A DNA stretch of 64,000 nucleotides from Eumeta japonica (Eukaryota; Arthropoda; Insecta; Lepidoptera; Psychidae), in assembly GCA_005406025.1 (NCBI GenBank), contig BGZK01000526.1, positions 186,001 to 250,000 of the forward strand, written 5' to 3'. Positions 1 to 10,603 of this stretch are shown here, in pieces. Under the pieces are notes generated by a model that was given only the letters and a program-made list of their open reading frames with translations, had not been told where the DNA came from and made no database searches. The stretch's first letter is position 1. Each line of letters begins with the position of its first letter. The translations under genes were made by a program, and so were the position numbers.

Positions 1-2305
1 ATAGATGTCTATCTTTAACCGTAGATTAAATATTGAGTCCGGCCGTAAAACTGAATTTTTGAATTTAACATTAACAACGTCCAGTTTAACAGAACTAGAT
101 GTTGCTGCCTTTGCTTCTTGGCTTGGCGCACAGACTTTATTTCATTAAAATCGCCTCACGGAAAATCAGGTGAAATAAGAAAACTCGGTCGACTTTAAGC
201 AGAATTAACCCTTGTAGTCACACTACCTGATGCGACCCAATTAAACAATATAAGGCACACAATGCCAGCGCAATCAAACAGTTGACTCGACAAACGCTCG
301 CGCAGCCAAAGCCGCCGCCAGGGGGCGCTGCGATAGCGGCCCGCGGGCCAACTTCTGAGACGAGGATAAAGAAGAACTGACGCTAGCGGGGTGAGGGCGG
401 AAAGCTCGCGGTTTGAGTGCTGATTGTAATAAACAAAGACTTCAATTCCAGCTCGGTCGCCTGATGTATAATTGTTACTGTTACGAATTCTCATTAATGT
501 TATTAAATAACTCATATACACTTAATAATAGTAATGTCAACAATACTTTTACCCCATTTATCGGTATGAAAGCGACATCTTTTAGGAGTACACCGATTTT
601 TATAAATACCAATAAAATTAATAAACTAGCTACTTCGAAAATGTTCGTAGCTCAACAAAATATCACAACATAAAGTTACATGCATATACACACATGCAAT
701 TCAACTTTATAAAGTAGGACTTTTCATTGTATTGGAATTTTCTCCTTAAGAATATTTTTTTTATATATAGCTGGCGATACGTAAATAATATGGAGAGCAA
801 AATCGAGTGTTAACAAAAGAGTTAGAGTCGTTCCGTTATGTTACACCTACGCGCAACGTCTTGTACTGAACGCGTGTATTTTTTTTTTGCCGATTTATAT
901 TTTTTTTATCGCGCATATATGGTAATTTAAAAGTCGTTGCCATTGCTACTAACCGTTTAAAGTGTAGTTCTGTAATTTCAAAGGTTTAATATGGACCATG
1001 ATTTGTGTAATGTAGTTTATCAAATCCATATAAGTAAATGTATATACATGCTTCAGTATCATGAGATATGCCTTTATTTACTATTTCCCCTTTTTATAAC
1101 TATGTTCCAAGGCAATCGTTCGCACGTTGGAGTTGATACGCACCATTTTTTATACATTTTCATTGTCAGCATAATTCAATATATTTTTGGATTTAAATGG
1201 AATAATAAAATTTATTTATACACTTTAATCCTTACACAATATAAAATACAACGTCCTTTTGTCTGTCTCTGTCTATTCGTTTGTGCGCTTAAGCTCGAGG
1301 AACGCTGATCCAATTAAAAGATTAAAATGAAACGAATTTACATGATTTTTTGAAGTAAAATTCTCTAGCCGCGACTTGAGAGTAACTCAGATCTTTTTCA
1401 AACGGAAGTGACAGTTTTCGGACGGAAGTTACCGTCTTTTCATTGCCAACCTAATATATATACTTGTATGTATGTATTGGTAACACTGCGGATGTACAAC
1501 TGCTGTATAATTAGACATTATTTACACGAATAACGTGGAACTGGCCCATAATATTATAACCCTACATTTTGTTGTGACTTAATCTTTGTGATTAGAGTGC
1601 TTATTTTAATTGACAATTATTACAAATAATTGACAATATGTGAAAATTTTATAAAAAGACAAGTGTAATACAAATATACTTTTGAAACATTATAAAACAA
1701 AAGTTGTTAGAAACTCATATGACTGACTCGGAGGAAAATTTAACTCTTCATTGGTAAATAAACGCAAAAATTAGGAAACTAACCATGATGCGCGGGCTAA
1801 AAATGTATGTTTTTAAGAACAAAATTTAAAAGTTTAATCAATGAAATTTATAATTTCACCATATGTACCAAAATTAAAAATCTGATGAATAAAATGTATA
1901 ATTTCATTACTAAATCGATATTATATTATGATTAATAAAATATTTTTTCCAAATTTCTTAATAAAGGTAGACAAAACGCTATGGCAATTGATGCATCAAA
2001 TAGCAGCATACATTTTTCAACTATACGTCAATGCTTCGTCGTTAACTGGAATAACTAACCATCATTGAATTTTATATATACATAATTGTATGTACATATA
2101 TAAATACAATTTATATTTATAAAAATATTTTAATAGGTCCAAGGGCTCTCACAAGTAGGGAAAGGTCAAAATCGCATTATCAAAGAAAATAAATTATAAA
2201 ACGATATATTTATATTATGATTAATCTTTTTGATAATATTTATCATAAGAGTCAAAGAAGTTTTACTTCAACCGCGCGTAAAGGTTACACGCACACGATT
2301 TTTTT
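1..2305. other. AT-rich non-coding DNA
   Basis: Apart from the CTCF-like motif and its GC-rich patch, no gene, repeat family or RNA is recognised. The 105-codon frame at 991-1308 looks random. Two similar segments, aacggaagtgacagttttcg and gacggaagttaccgtctttt (1398-1440), form a small imperfect tandem. Confidence 0.5.
315..330 (+). promoter_or_regulatory. CTCF-like core motif
   Basis: CCGCCAGGGGGCGCTG is a full match to the classic CTCF core, and also fits the insect AGGKGGCGC-type core. It lies in a small GC-rich patch (295-365) within AT-rich DNA. CTCF is an insulator and loop-anchoring protein. Binding here is inference from motif only. Confidence 0.45.
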
Positions 2306-2404
2306 TAGGATCCCGTATCTCCATTATAAAAAAAGAAACCCTTATAAGATTACTTCGTTGTGCGGCTGTCTATCTGTCCGTCAGTCAAGACCCGTTTTTT
2401 CGGA
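2306..2404 (+). repeat. GGGTTCCG-family dispersed repeat, first part (interrupted)
   Basis: Begins aggatcccgtatc, has the mirrored gaaacccttataagatta and a TCTATCTGTCCGTCAG segment, the order seen in the lepidopteran dispersed element whose intact form starts with a degenerate GGTTCCG...CGGAACCC stem. The match stops at cccgttttttcgg and resumes at 2809. Confidence 0.75.
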
Positions 2405-2808
2405 AAAAAATTGGTTGTCTGTAAAGTCGGTTTACGGACGATAATTTTACGTGATAATGCCATAAAAAAACATTATGAAAAATTGCATTCCTTTATGAAT
2501 TGAATCGAATTATTAGATATCACTGAATTATCATTATTTTGTATAATACAAAGAAGTTAATTGAAAATGACAATGTTTTCGATAAATTAACATTTATTTG
2601 CACTCGTTAATTCAAATATTTTTCTACTTAAATTATACAGTAAAGAGATAGATGCGCCACAAGCCGAACGCTTAGGCCGATCGTGCCTCTCTATTGTTTC
2701 GCGCTCTCGCTCGCACGCTCGGCTCAGGCGGAACGCGACAATAAGTCATGCTTTTTCGTGCGTGCAGCCGGCGTTCATCGATTTATAAGCAGTTATCACG
2801 TCAAAAGC
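2405..2808. mobile_element. Insert with subterminal inverted motif TTTTACGTGA / TCACGTcAAAA, copy A
   Basis: The left part reads ttggttgtctgtaaagtcgg, then ttttacgtgataatg. The right end reads cagttatcacgtcaaaag, a near inverted match. The right third (2650-2790) is GC-rich. The same left end occurs at 21504 and 45128. It separates two halves of another repeat, which defines its limits to within a few bases. No ORF. The class (MITE, Helitron-like or other) is undetermined. Confidence 0.7.
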
Positions 2809-2925
2809 TAGAGGTATCGAGTTGAAAATAATATAAAATACTAAGGTCTACGATTCCTTGAAAATTTACAAAACCTAAGCTTCTAAGTAAAGCCCCTTAA
2901 AAAATAACTGTTTGATATACATCCA
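2809..2925 (+). repeat. GGGTTCCG-family dispersed repeat, second part
   Basis: Reads agaggtatcgagttgaaaat, then actaaggtctacgattcctt. In intact lepidopteran copies this directly follows the segment that ends at 2404. A shorter version of the same segment is seen in opposite orientation near 12025 (tatcaatttcaacttgattc). Confidence 0.65.
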
Positions 2926-5859
2926 AATATATCCATACATTTTTATGAGTAAAGCGCATATCCAAATACTCTCTTTATTCATTAAAATGCATGCTACGTC
3001 CCGATGACCTACAACGATAAAACTTAGCCAAACAAGGTCTCACCGCAAATAAAAGTAAAACTTAATAATCGTTAATCAGCAGTTATAACAAGAAAAAATA
3101 ATAATAATACCAACACCTATAAGAAAAAAAAACCCGCACTACACGTCTTCCAAATATTATATACAATAAATGACCAGTAACATATTAAAAATGTACCCGT
3201 CACTAGAAAGAAAACAGCAGATAATTTTGTAATACTCAAAATAACGACTGAATTTTAGCCGAGCATCATTAGTTAAATACGTCAAAACAGCATCGAACGA
3301 GGCCGTTCATCTAACAACGCGGCGCTTCGCCGTGCGCGTCGCCACGGGCCCGAGCTGCCGGGTGCACGAGTTCGGCGAACCTCGTCCTATGTATACCTTC
3401 ACTCCGCTCATTGCGCATGCATCGGCTTCTCGTTACTCTGTATTTCGATCTCCGCGTACATTTGCTTGGCTTACCGAATAAGTATCCGTGAGAACCGGGT
3501 TGCCTTCGTTAACGGCCGATGTGCTTTGTTGCGTTCAATTCGGATAGGTGCCGGAGATGGCTCGCGAAAACCTTGTCGATATATACATTTTGTATTTCTA
3601 TGAAAAATGGACGGAATTTAGTTAAATTTATTTGACTGGTGCGTATTTATGGAATACCATGAACAAGAAAAATGATGTATAAAATTCTAAATCTTTACAT
3701 GTATAAATGACGATGGTAGTCTCTCAGTGATCATTTTTTTGCAGAATTTTTTGAAGAAAAAAATCTTGTTTTAAAAACTTATGCAATTGATAATTAGCTA
3801 ATTTCTTCCAATCTCCGTGGTATGGTATCATTCAGATGGATGATAGCATAATTTATTCAAATTTTTAATTTCATATTTGTTACCATAAAAAAATTATTTT
3901 ATGTGGTACGCTGTCCTTGTGGCAGTGTCCCCACGCCGCAGTGGCAGCGCGGAGCCCTTTTTTCAGCGTTATATTAAAATTATTAATAATAGAGGTAGAG
4001 TTTCGAGAGCTGGAACTTTTTTTCGGAAATTTTCTCCTCTTTGAGGATCTTTTTCCAAAGTATCGTAAATATTAATAGTTTTTGAGTTATTGATAAAAAA
4101 CTAAACACCTTTTGGTTTTAATTTTATTTTGTTAATAACCATTGCAATTTTTTACGTGCAATAAAATCCTCACACTACATTTTTCTAGAGATCATTCTGA
4201 ATCCAATGAGTTATTGCTCATTTTTAGGAGTTTTATCTCTATTTTTCACGTTTTTCAACTTGTTGACCGGACTGATCATACACAAATTTAACTCTGAACA
4301 GATGAAAAAACGAAGTAAAATACGAAATCGTTCCTGAAAAAGTTTCTATTCGGAGTGGTTTGTCGATGTAGAACCATCCGCTTAGAAATGGGCATGGATA
4401 AAAACCATTAACGCTTATCCGATGGTGTATTTATTTAATAGCTATCTCACCGCGTCGGCCTGCACAAATAAATACAAGGAGAATATACCATCGTAAATAA
4501 ATACAAGGTAAATATCCCGACTGCTCGCGCCTCCGATCCGCCGAGCGGAATATCTGGGCGCGCGCGTCCGCAGCGGGCACGATAAATAAATGCACATATT
4601 TGGGCGGACGGCGGCTGCAGGCGGACGCAAACGGACGGACGTGACCCGCTCCCGGCGCACTGCAAAAGGCCGGCGTTTCGTATTGCGTTACTTAAATAAA
4701 AATACCTATTTGATACTAGAGGATACAAGGAGAGTCACGTTAAAATTATGCCACGGCGACCACCGTCAGCAGCCTTCAAACCTCAACGCGCCGGCGCAGG
4801 GAAGTCGAGACCTACGCCCTTCGATCTGAAATGAAAATTGCGGAAGTGTCTACCTCTGTAATAAAGTGATAAAAACCCGAGACAATAGAATTTTCTATTT
4901 TCGAGGGCCAGCAGTGGGTTGATGCTGTATATTACTGCTTGTCCAATAATGGAATTTCATTGAACGAGTTTATTCATTTCTTCGTATTTAGTTCAGTAGT
5001 TCAGTACTCAGAACGAAGAGCTCCATAGTTTAGTAGATAAGATATTCATTGCAGATCGACATTATATGTTTGATTACCGATAAAATGACAGGCATTTATA
5101 TTACTTTTTCTGGAATAAGTCTGTAAAAGCATTTATAGAATGAGTCTCATACTACAAATCATGTTTAAGTAAACAAAATACAGACAGTTTAATATTGATA
5201 GAGTTAAATAGAAAGGACGTATTCTAAAAAAAATTGTAGTGTCCTCGAGGGTCTATATTGAATCCCTTTCTGTTATTAGCATTTACGTAAATGTGTTACC
5301 GTATTTAATAGAAAAAAAGGCCGTCATTTTATTTGTTAATGACATTTCTATTTATTTAAAATTAAGTTAATAGAAGTGAAGAGAAATTTACAAAAATGAA
5401 CTCAATACTCTCAAAGATCTTGAATTGGTTAGATGACAAACGCAAATAAAATGAAGTGTTGGAATTTATTTTGCCCGACGTCCTACAATTCAATATTTTG
5501 TTAAAGAAACTAAACTCTCCTTCAATTAAATTCTAAAGTTTTCTATTATCTTTTGTTCGTATTATTAAACTGTAATAGTAACGAAGTTCTACATAAGATC
5601 ACTGACTTTCGCACTGTGAGCATAATGTGAAGCGAGTGGCATTAAACACCGAAAAAAGAGCTAAAGCATGAAGTTCTTCTGCGAGATAAAGTTCGCAACA
5701 AGGGAATCCACAGCCCGAGCTGGTAGTAGTGGTGAGTGGTGAGGTCCCATCGTTTACAGTAACAGTGCCCAGTGGATAAGAAAGCCTAGAAGTGGCGAAA
5801 ACAAATAGCGTCGTAGGATGAGATGTTGTGAAATGACGGCGTTCTTAACATCGTGAGGT
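2926..5859. other. Non-coding, with two small GC-rich patches
   Basis: GC-rich patches at 3290-3560 and 4440-4830. The second includes aaataaatacaaggagaata and aaataaatacaaggtaaata, a short direct repeat. Frames here are not protein-like. Confidence 0.45.
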
Positions 5860-5960
5860 ACTGTGGATCACAGGTGTCCGAGGATGCGACTTGGAAATCT
5901 AGGAACGGATGTCCAACAGCTGGACAGCACTGGATTGTTGACTGGGCGGAAAACGATTCA
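5860..5960 (+). pseudogene. Short relic of a LINE 3' end
   Basis: gatgcgacttggaaatctag, then ggatgtccaacagctggaca resembles the block encoding W-R-S-L-E-E-A-Y-V-Q-Q-W near the end of RTE-type LINEs; one frame gives TDVQQLDSTGLLTG. The block is too short and frameshifted for certainty. Nothing else between 5690 and 6030 is recognised. Confidence 0.4.
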
Positions 5961-8437
5961 CACGAACTTACTAAAGCTACGACCGTCGTCACAATATATA
6001 AAGCTTATGTTCGCCCGTCACAGAATTCTGGTAGCTGATGACTGACCGGATTTTATTATCGTCGGATTGTTACTTTTTTTTATGATTGTTACGAACTTTT
6101 ATTTAAATAGTTGATTTCGTAATTATCTTATTTTATATCTCTAGAAGTGACACTACATTGAATCTTTCAATGAAGTAAAAAATACGTCTGATTGTCTGGA
6201 TGCACAACACATGTAATCATGACAACTTTAGAAAAACTTAATTGATTGAACTCATTTTTTTATTGGTTTTGAATTTCTACATAACAGGAGCTTAGTAAGT
6301 ATCAGTCGTGTAATCCTTATTCTTTATGTATGGCATTTTAAATTATTTGCTTGCAAGTTTTTTATTAATAAACAAAACGGCTTTCAAAATATTATCATTT
6401 TTAACTTTTTTTGAAATTGAAAATGAATCTGTAAGAAGTACACAATTGGATTTTTAAAATTTCTTTTATTGACTGCGCGATAAACTGCTTTATACTATAG
6501 TACCTACACATTTGCATGCAGACCGCAAAATTTGCAAGGCAATCGAGTTGTCTGGACACAATTCGATGCAACGGAAAGAAGTTGAAGCAAAAAACGAAAT
6601 GTAAAAACAGTTTTGCATATCTTGTTAGTGAAATAACAGTGATATGGCCGAAGAACGCATCGAATTCAAATCAGGTAGATATTTTATTAGAGATTGTTGG
6701 AATTTACAACTAAAAATGTGTAAGCGTTATACTTACACACATAAAACTCAATACCTTTTAATAAATAAATATTCAGAAATAAGCTTTATCACCGGAATGA
6801 AGTGAGTTTAAATTGAATCATGGAAATTTGAATTCATTTATAAACTATTTCATGAATGTTCATCAATACGAATTATCGTACTACGCATAGAACAATAAAT
6901 AACCCTTGACACTAATAATGAAAAAAATATGATATATTTCAAATATTGAAAAACTTTGAACAATAAATACTACCGATGCTACTTGTTTAGTATTATTAAC
7001 ATTTTTTTAAACCATCGACTACATTTTTTAGGGTTCCGAGCGAAAATGACAAAACGGAACCCTTATAGTTTCGTCATGTCCGTCCGGCCATATGTCACAG
7101 GTATTTTATTCAAAAACTACAAGACGTATATTGATGAGATTTATAGTGTAAGCGTCTTGTATAATCCGCTACTTAGTTCAGTAATTAAATAACAAAAAGA
7201 AATACTTCTAGGGAGGACACTCCATACATGTAACAGAAGCAGAAAAAAATTTTTTCAGCATACATCAACGTGTGGCACACATTTCGAAACTTCTTTTAAA
7301 AACACTAAGGTTTTTAAACAATTTTTCTGTTTAAGAGAAGAATTTTGGAAATAATCACTCCGAGAGTGGGTACCAGAAATTGTATCGTCCCCCTTTATTT
7401 TCTAAACTGTATGTGCAAAAAATATGTAAAAAAATACGATGGTAACGCTTAATAAATATTTTCAATAAACATTATTTTGAACACAATCGGATGTACTTTT
7501 TTGGAAAATTGCCAAAAAATTGCGCTTCTCAACAAAAGCACGTAAGTCCCATGAAGACGGGCTCTTTTACTGATGATATTTAGTTTACACTAGTTTAATA
7601 GTAATAGTCTACATACCTATTTGTTTTTCTAGCTATAGGCGACTAAAGTGCTTATAACTATTCTGTGTGTGAAATGTGCAAAAAGTGTAACAACGTACTT
7701 TTTTCATCTGTAGTGCATTTTTTTGTAATAATGGACTCGGAACCCTATAAAGAGCATAGTTCGACCTGCTCTTGGCCAGTTTTTTTTACATATTTTGTCA
7801 CATATATTATTATTTGCTTCATAATGCTCTACTGACACCATCTTTGTTGATGTACATTGAATTTTTCTACTAAGTGACTCCCCTCTCGAACATCCAGATA
7901 CATACACGGTTATCAGAAAGAAAATGTTAAAAGACAAAAAGAAACATAAAAATTTATTTATATTCTCTAACCAGTCAGTAACGATAAATCTGTTAAAGTA
8001 TACAATAAGCGATGGCCTCCATCGTTCCTAATTCACGATATACGCCCGAAGTTCGCTTTATTTACATAAGAATGGCTTGTTTGCGCCGCGGCGGCCGCCG
8101 GAACTTCCTCGTGCCAACTTTGAAAAATAAACTTTTTCCTTTCAAGTTAATTACCGCGCCCCCGCCGGGGCTGCAAAGTCTTCTTCTCCCCCCCGAGAGC
8201 GAAAATGTTTATTGCTTTTATTTCATGGATTGTTTTCATCATAAAAGTTCGCAACGTTTTAAGCGGGCGCTCGAGATGCAGTAATGTTATTTTTTCGTTG
8301 GGGCAAGTTGCAATTAGGTAATTTCTTATTAAGTTTAGAATTTTGTCTCTGGTTTTATGACAGCACTGCAGAGGTATCCATACAGTGGCGCAATCTTTGG
8401 AGAACCATTGAGGTAATACGTACGTAAATACATATTA
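5961..8437. other. Non-coding except for the repeat at 7028-7790
   Basis: AT-rich, with a GC-rich patch at 8070-8220. The 90-codon frame at 8012-8284 has no recognisable similarity. Confidence 0.45.
7028..7790 (-). repeat. Long GGTTCCG-bordered dispersed repeat
   Basis: On the plus strand it opens with ttagggttccgagcgaaaat and its inverted partner aaaacggaaccctta. It closes with ggactcggaaccctataaag and gctcttggccagtttt. Read on the minus strand it aligns at both ends with 47453-48585: shared stretches include acgttgttacac, ataagcacttta.tcgcctata, cttctgttacatgta and aactaagtagcgg. It is about 370 bases shorter than that copy. No coding potential. Class unknown; it is a common lepidopteran intron repeat. 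Confidence 0.8.
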
Positions 8438-8469
8438 CGAGGGGCGGCTAATAAGTCCGCGGCCTAAGG
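8438..8469 (+). repeat. Mariner terminal inverted repeat, left
   Basis: Begins CGAGGGGCGGCTAATAAGTC directly after the TA at 8436-8437. It matches the reverse complement of the right end over about 32 bases with three differences. Confidence 0.93.
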
Positions 8470-8503
8470 CATTAAATGAAAGAAAAGTACGAGTATTTTA
8501 TTT

Positions 8504-9540
8504 TTAATTTTCAATATAGTCTCCCTCAAGCGAAATACATTTTTCACATCTGGTGTATAACGCCTTCAAACCGCCCAAAAAATATTCCTTTTCTTTGCAG
8601 TCAAAATGGCTTTCTACAGCCATCTTCATTAGATTGTCATCAACAAATCTACGACCACGTAACTCCTTTTTTTAAATTGGAAAAAAAGAAATAGTCGCTG
8701 GGAGCTAGATCTGGGCTGGGTGGGTGGTCAATTTCCCAGAAGCCCGTGTCTTTCAGGGCCTGCCTCGAAACCCGCGCCGTGTGGACAGATGCATTGTCTT
8801 GTAAAAACAGCACTCCGCGCAATAACTTCCCACGTCGCTTCTGTATGACTACCTCTCGTGCCTGAGCCAATAAATTCGCGTAATATTGGCCATTCATAAT
8901 AGTCCCTTTGGCAAGTAATCAATTAGTAAAACATCTTCACTATCCCAAAAATTGTCGCCATAAGCTTCGATGCCGACTTTTGAACCTTGAATTTCTTCGG
9001 CGGTCTCCTTTTTCGTCCATTGCATGGACTCCTGTTTAGATTCCGGATCGTATTGACAAACCCAGGTTTCATTCCAATTTCGTCTATATTATCCCCGACT
9101 AACTCCAAAAATCCACTTGTTCAGTCGCCGCCGCTTGTCAAACGGCGTTAGCATTTTGGTACCCAACGCGCACTGATTTTTCTCATATTCATATGCTCGT
9201 GTATAATTTCTCCAACTCGTTCTTTACTAATCTGCAACTCTTCAGCTATCTGCCATAATTTTATTCTTCGGTCGGCCAGTACTAATTTTTCGATTTTTCG
9301 AACATTTTCCTCCGTCACTACCGTCACAGGACGCCCTAGGCGAGGATGATCTTCACAGCTCTCTCGTCCTTGTCGAAATAAGCGAGCCCATTTTTTGACC
9401 ATCGTATACAAAGGCGCAGATTCCTGAAGAACTGATACCATGTCTTCAAAAATTTCTTTGGGCGTTTTTCCTTTCTTTACGAAGTACTTTATTACGGCGC
9501 GATGTTCAATATTACTGAGATTTGACGATTCGGCTGACAT
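8504..9540 (-). pseudogene. Mariner transposase, frameshifted
   Basis: The first 130 codons (9540 down to 9148) are intact and carry the helix-turn-helix DNA-binding region (starts MSAESSNLSNIEHRAVIKYF; later KLWQIAEELQISKERVGEII). Reading then shifts by one base after WVPK (9150 region) and again before ELVGDNIDEI (~9100). A short deletion follows DEI, where the family has its first catalytic Asp (a GDE motif before TW); no Asp codon remains there. The catalytic core resumes in frame at 8897-8660 with LQDNASVHTARVSRQAL (second Asp) and SPDLAPSDYFFF (third Asp, ~34 residues on). A further shift in an A-run near 8670 separates it from the C-terminus, which is otherwise open to a stop at 8504. 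The few lesions and near full length suggest a fairly young copy. Confidence 0.92.
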
Positions 9541-9667
9541 GATGACGTTTGTGCTTCGACAGATAAATTGTTAATGACTTTAATAACGAAAGGAAGCTAT
9601 ATTTATACTAACAAGAAGTGTCGCAATTAGTGGTAATAGTTGTGAAATAACGAGTCATCGCTAAGTA

Positions 9668-9699
9668 CCTTGGGCCGCGGACTTATCAGCCGCCCCTAG
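9668..9699 (-). repeat. Mariner terminal inverted repeat, right
   Basis: Read on the minus strand it begins CTAGGGGCGGCTGATAAGTC, next to the TA at 9700-9701. It pairs with the left repeat at 8438. Confidence 0.93.
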
Positions 9700-10264
9700 T
9701 ACCTCAATGTGGAGAACGAAGTTCGTTAACGCGGCTTTCGGTAGAAATCGACGGGTAGAAATCGTAACATAATGAAAAAGCGTTATGCTCTCTCCATGTG
9801 ACTTTCTCTCTCTATTGAAATTGATTAATTAGTCTTTTTTATATAATTTATAATATTCACTATTTCATATCTAATTTTTAATAAATGAATATATTTCCTA
9901 AAATATTATTTTATTTTATTCCTTATTTTGCATTATTTACATTAAAAGAAAAATTTCGCATCAAGAAGTTTAGCCCCAAACTGGCCCAGTGCGAATTATT
10001 ATATTATAGTCCAATTATCAGTACAATTATTATAATATCTACGAAAACACATGAATTGCCTACATAACTTAAAATAGTGTTTTTTTCCCCATCTGGCGCC
10101 GTTTATTTATCACACAACACGACTCGTACACACTATTAAGTCGTGACTTTCATGATCACCTATCATCATAATACACGCAAACGATGGAAAATTTATATAC
10201 AGAAGTGTACGGTCCTTGATCAGTTTAGGACTCGTTATCTACTGACCAAGAACAATCAACAGGA

Positions 10265-10471
10265 TCATTTATGAAAATGGGTTCCAACGCACAAAACACC
10301 TGTTCGAACCCTCAGTCTCCGTAGATCGTGCCCAGCTCTCGATCCGAGCGCGGCCGTGGAGCTTTCGTAGCGGCCGATACGTCGCCGCTTCGGCACCGGA
10401 CGGCGCAAAGGCAACGGCCCGGCGAGATCGGTAGTCTCGTAGCGGACGTCAATTAATGCGTGCACGCCAAC
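10265..10471 (-). other. Intron immediately 3' of the WIF exon, GC-rich and open in frame
   Basis: Continuing the exon frame past the proposed donor gives VGVHALIDVRYETTDLAG and then an arginine-rich stretch to a stop at about 10265. Nothing in it resembles the second half of a WIF domain. It is more GC- and CpG-rich than the surrounding intron. The simplest reading is intron start; a retained-intron or alternative 3' end isoform is possible but unsupported. Confidence 0.4.
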
Positions 10472-10599
10472 CTTCGGGCGCGTCAGGCTTTGCCACGTGA
10501 AGTGCAGCTCGTTGATGGTGGCGGGCACGGGCACCACGAAGTGCAGTGCGTAGTCGTTGACCAGGCCGTCCCGCACGTAGTACAGCTCCGCCGTCAGAC
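10472..10599 (-). CDS. drl: Internal exon of a RYK/Derailed-type Wnt receptor: WIF domain core
   Basis: This exon encodes about 42 residues of the extracellular WIF domain of an atypical Wnt-binding receptor tyrosine kinase (RYK; Derailed/Doughnut in flies), a membrane receptor that guides axons and muscles. The translation holds the family signature AELYYVRDGLVNDYALHFV, then VPVPATINELHFTWQSL. On the minus strand the acceptor reads gtgtgcag and the exon opens with two bases (GT) that complete a glycine codon, giving the expected G-L-T-A-E-L-Y. The end is placed after AAG before gttggc, because the residues that normally follow the WQSL region (L-P-Y-S) are absent beyond it and four residues (TRPK) fill the expected gap. 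The donor is not a strong consensus but has G at +5. Third codon positions are mostly G or C, unlike the AT-rich surroundings. If unspliced, the frame stays open for about 69 more codons without resembling the family. Signal peptide, rest of WIF, transmembrane and kinase exons were not found. Membership of the drl/dnt/Drl-2/RYK group is fairly sure; which paralogue is not. Confidence 0.8.
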
Positions 10600-10603
10600 C
10601 TGC

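Larger units (their letters stand above)
8438..9699 (-). mobile_element. Structurally complete mariner (Tc1/mariner, DD34D) element, transposase disabled
   Basis: A 1262-bp element is bounded by about 32-bp terminal inverted repeats and flanked on both sides by the TA target duplication (8436-8437 and 9700-9701). The transposase lies on the minus strand, starting at 9540 and ending at about 8504. That span (~1037 bp) is close to the usual length for a ~345-residue mariner transposase, so little has been lost overall. The element uses cut-and-paste transposition at TA dinucleotides when active. This copy has several frameshifts and cannot make a full-length enzyme, but its TIRs could still be mobilised in trans. 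It sits about 0.8 kb from the WIF exon, inside the presumed intron. Confidence 0.95.
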
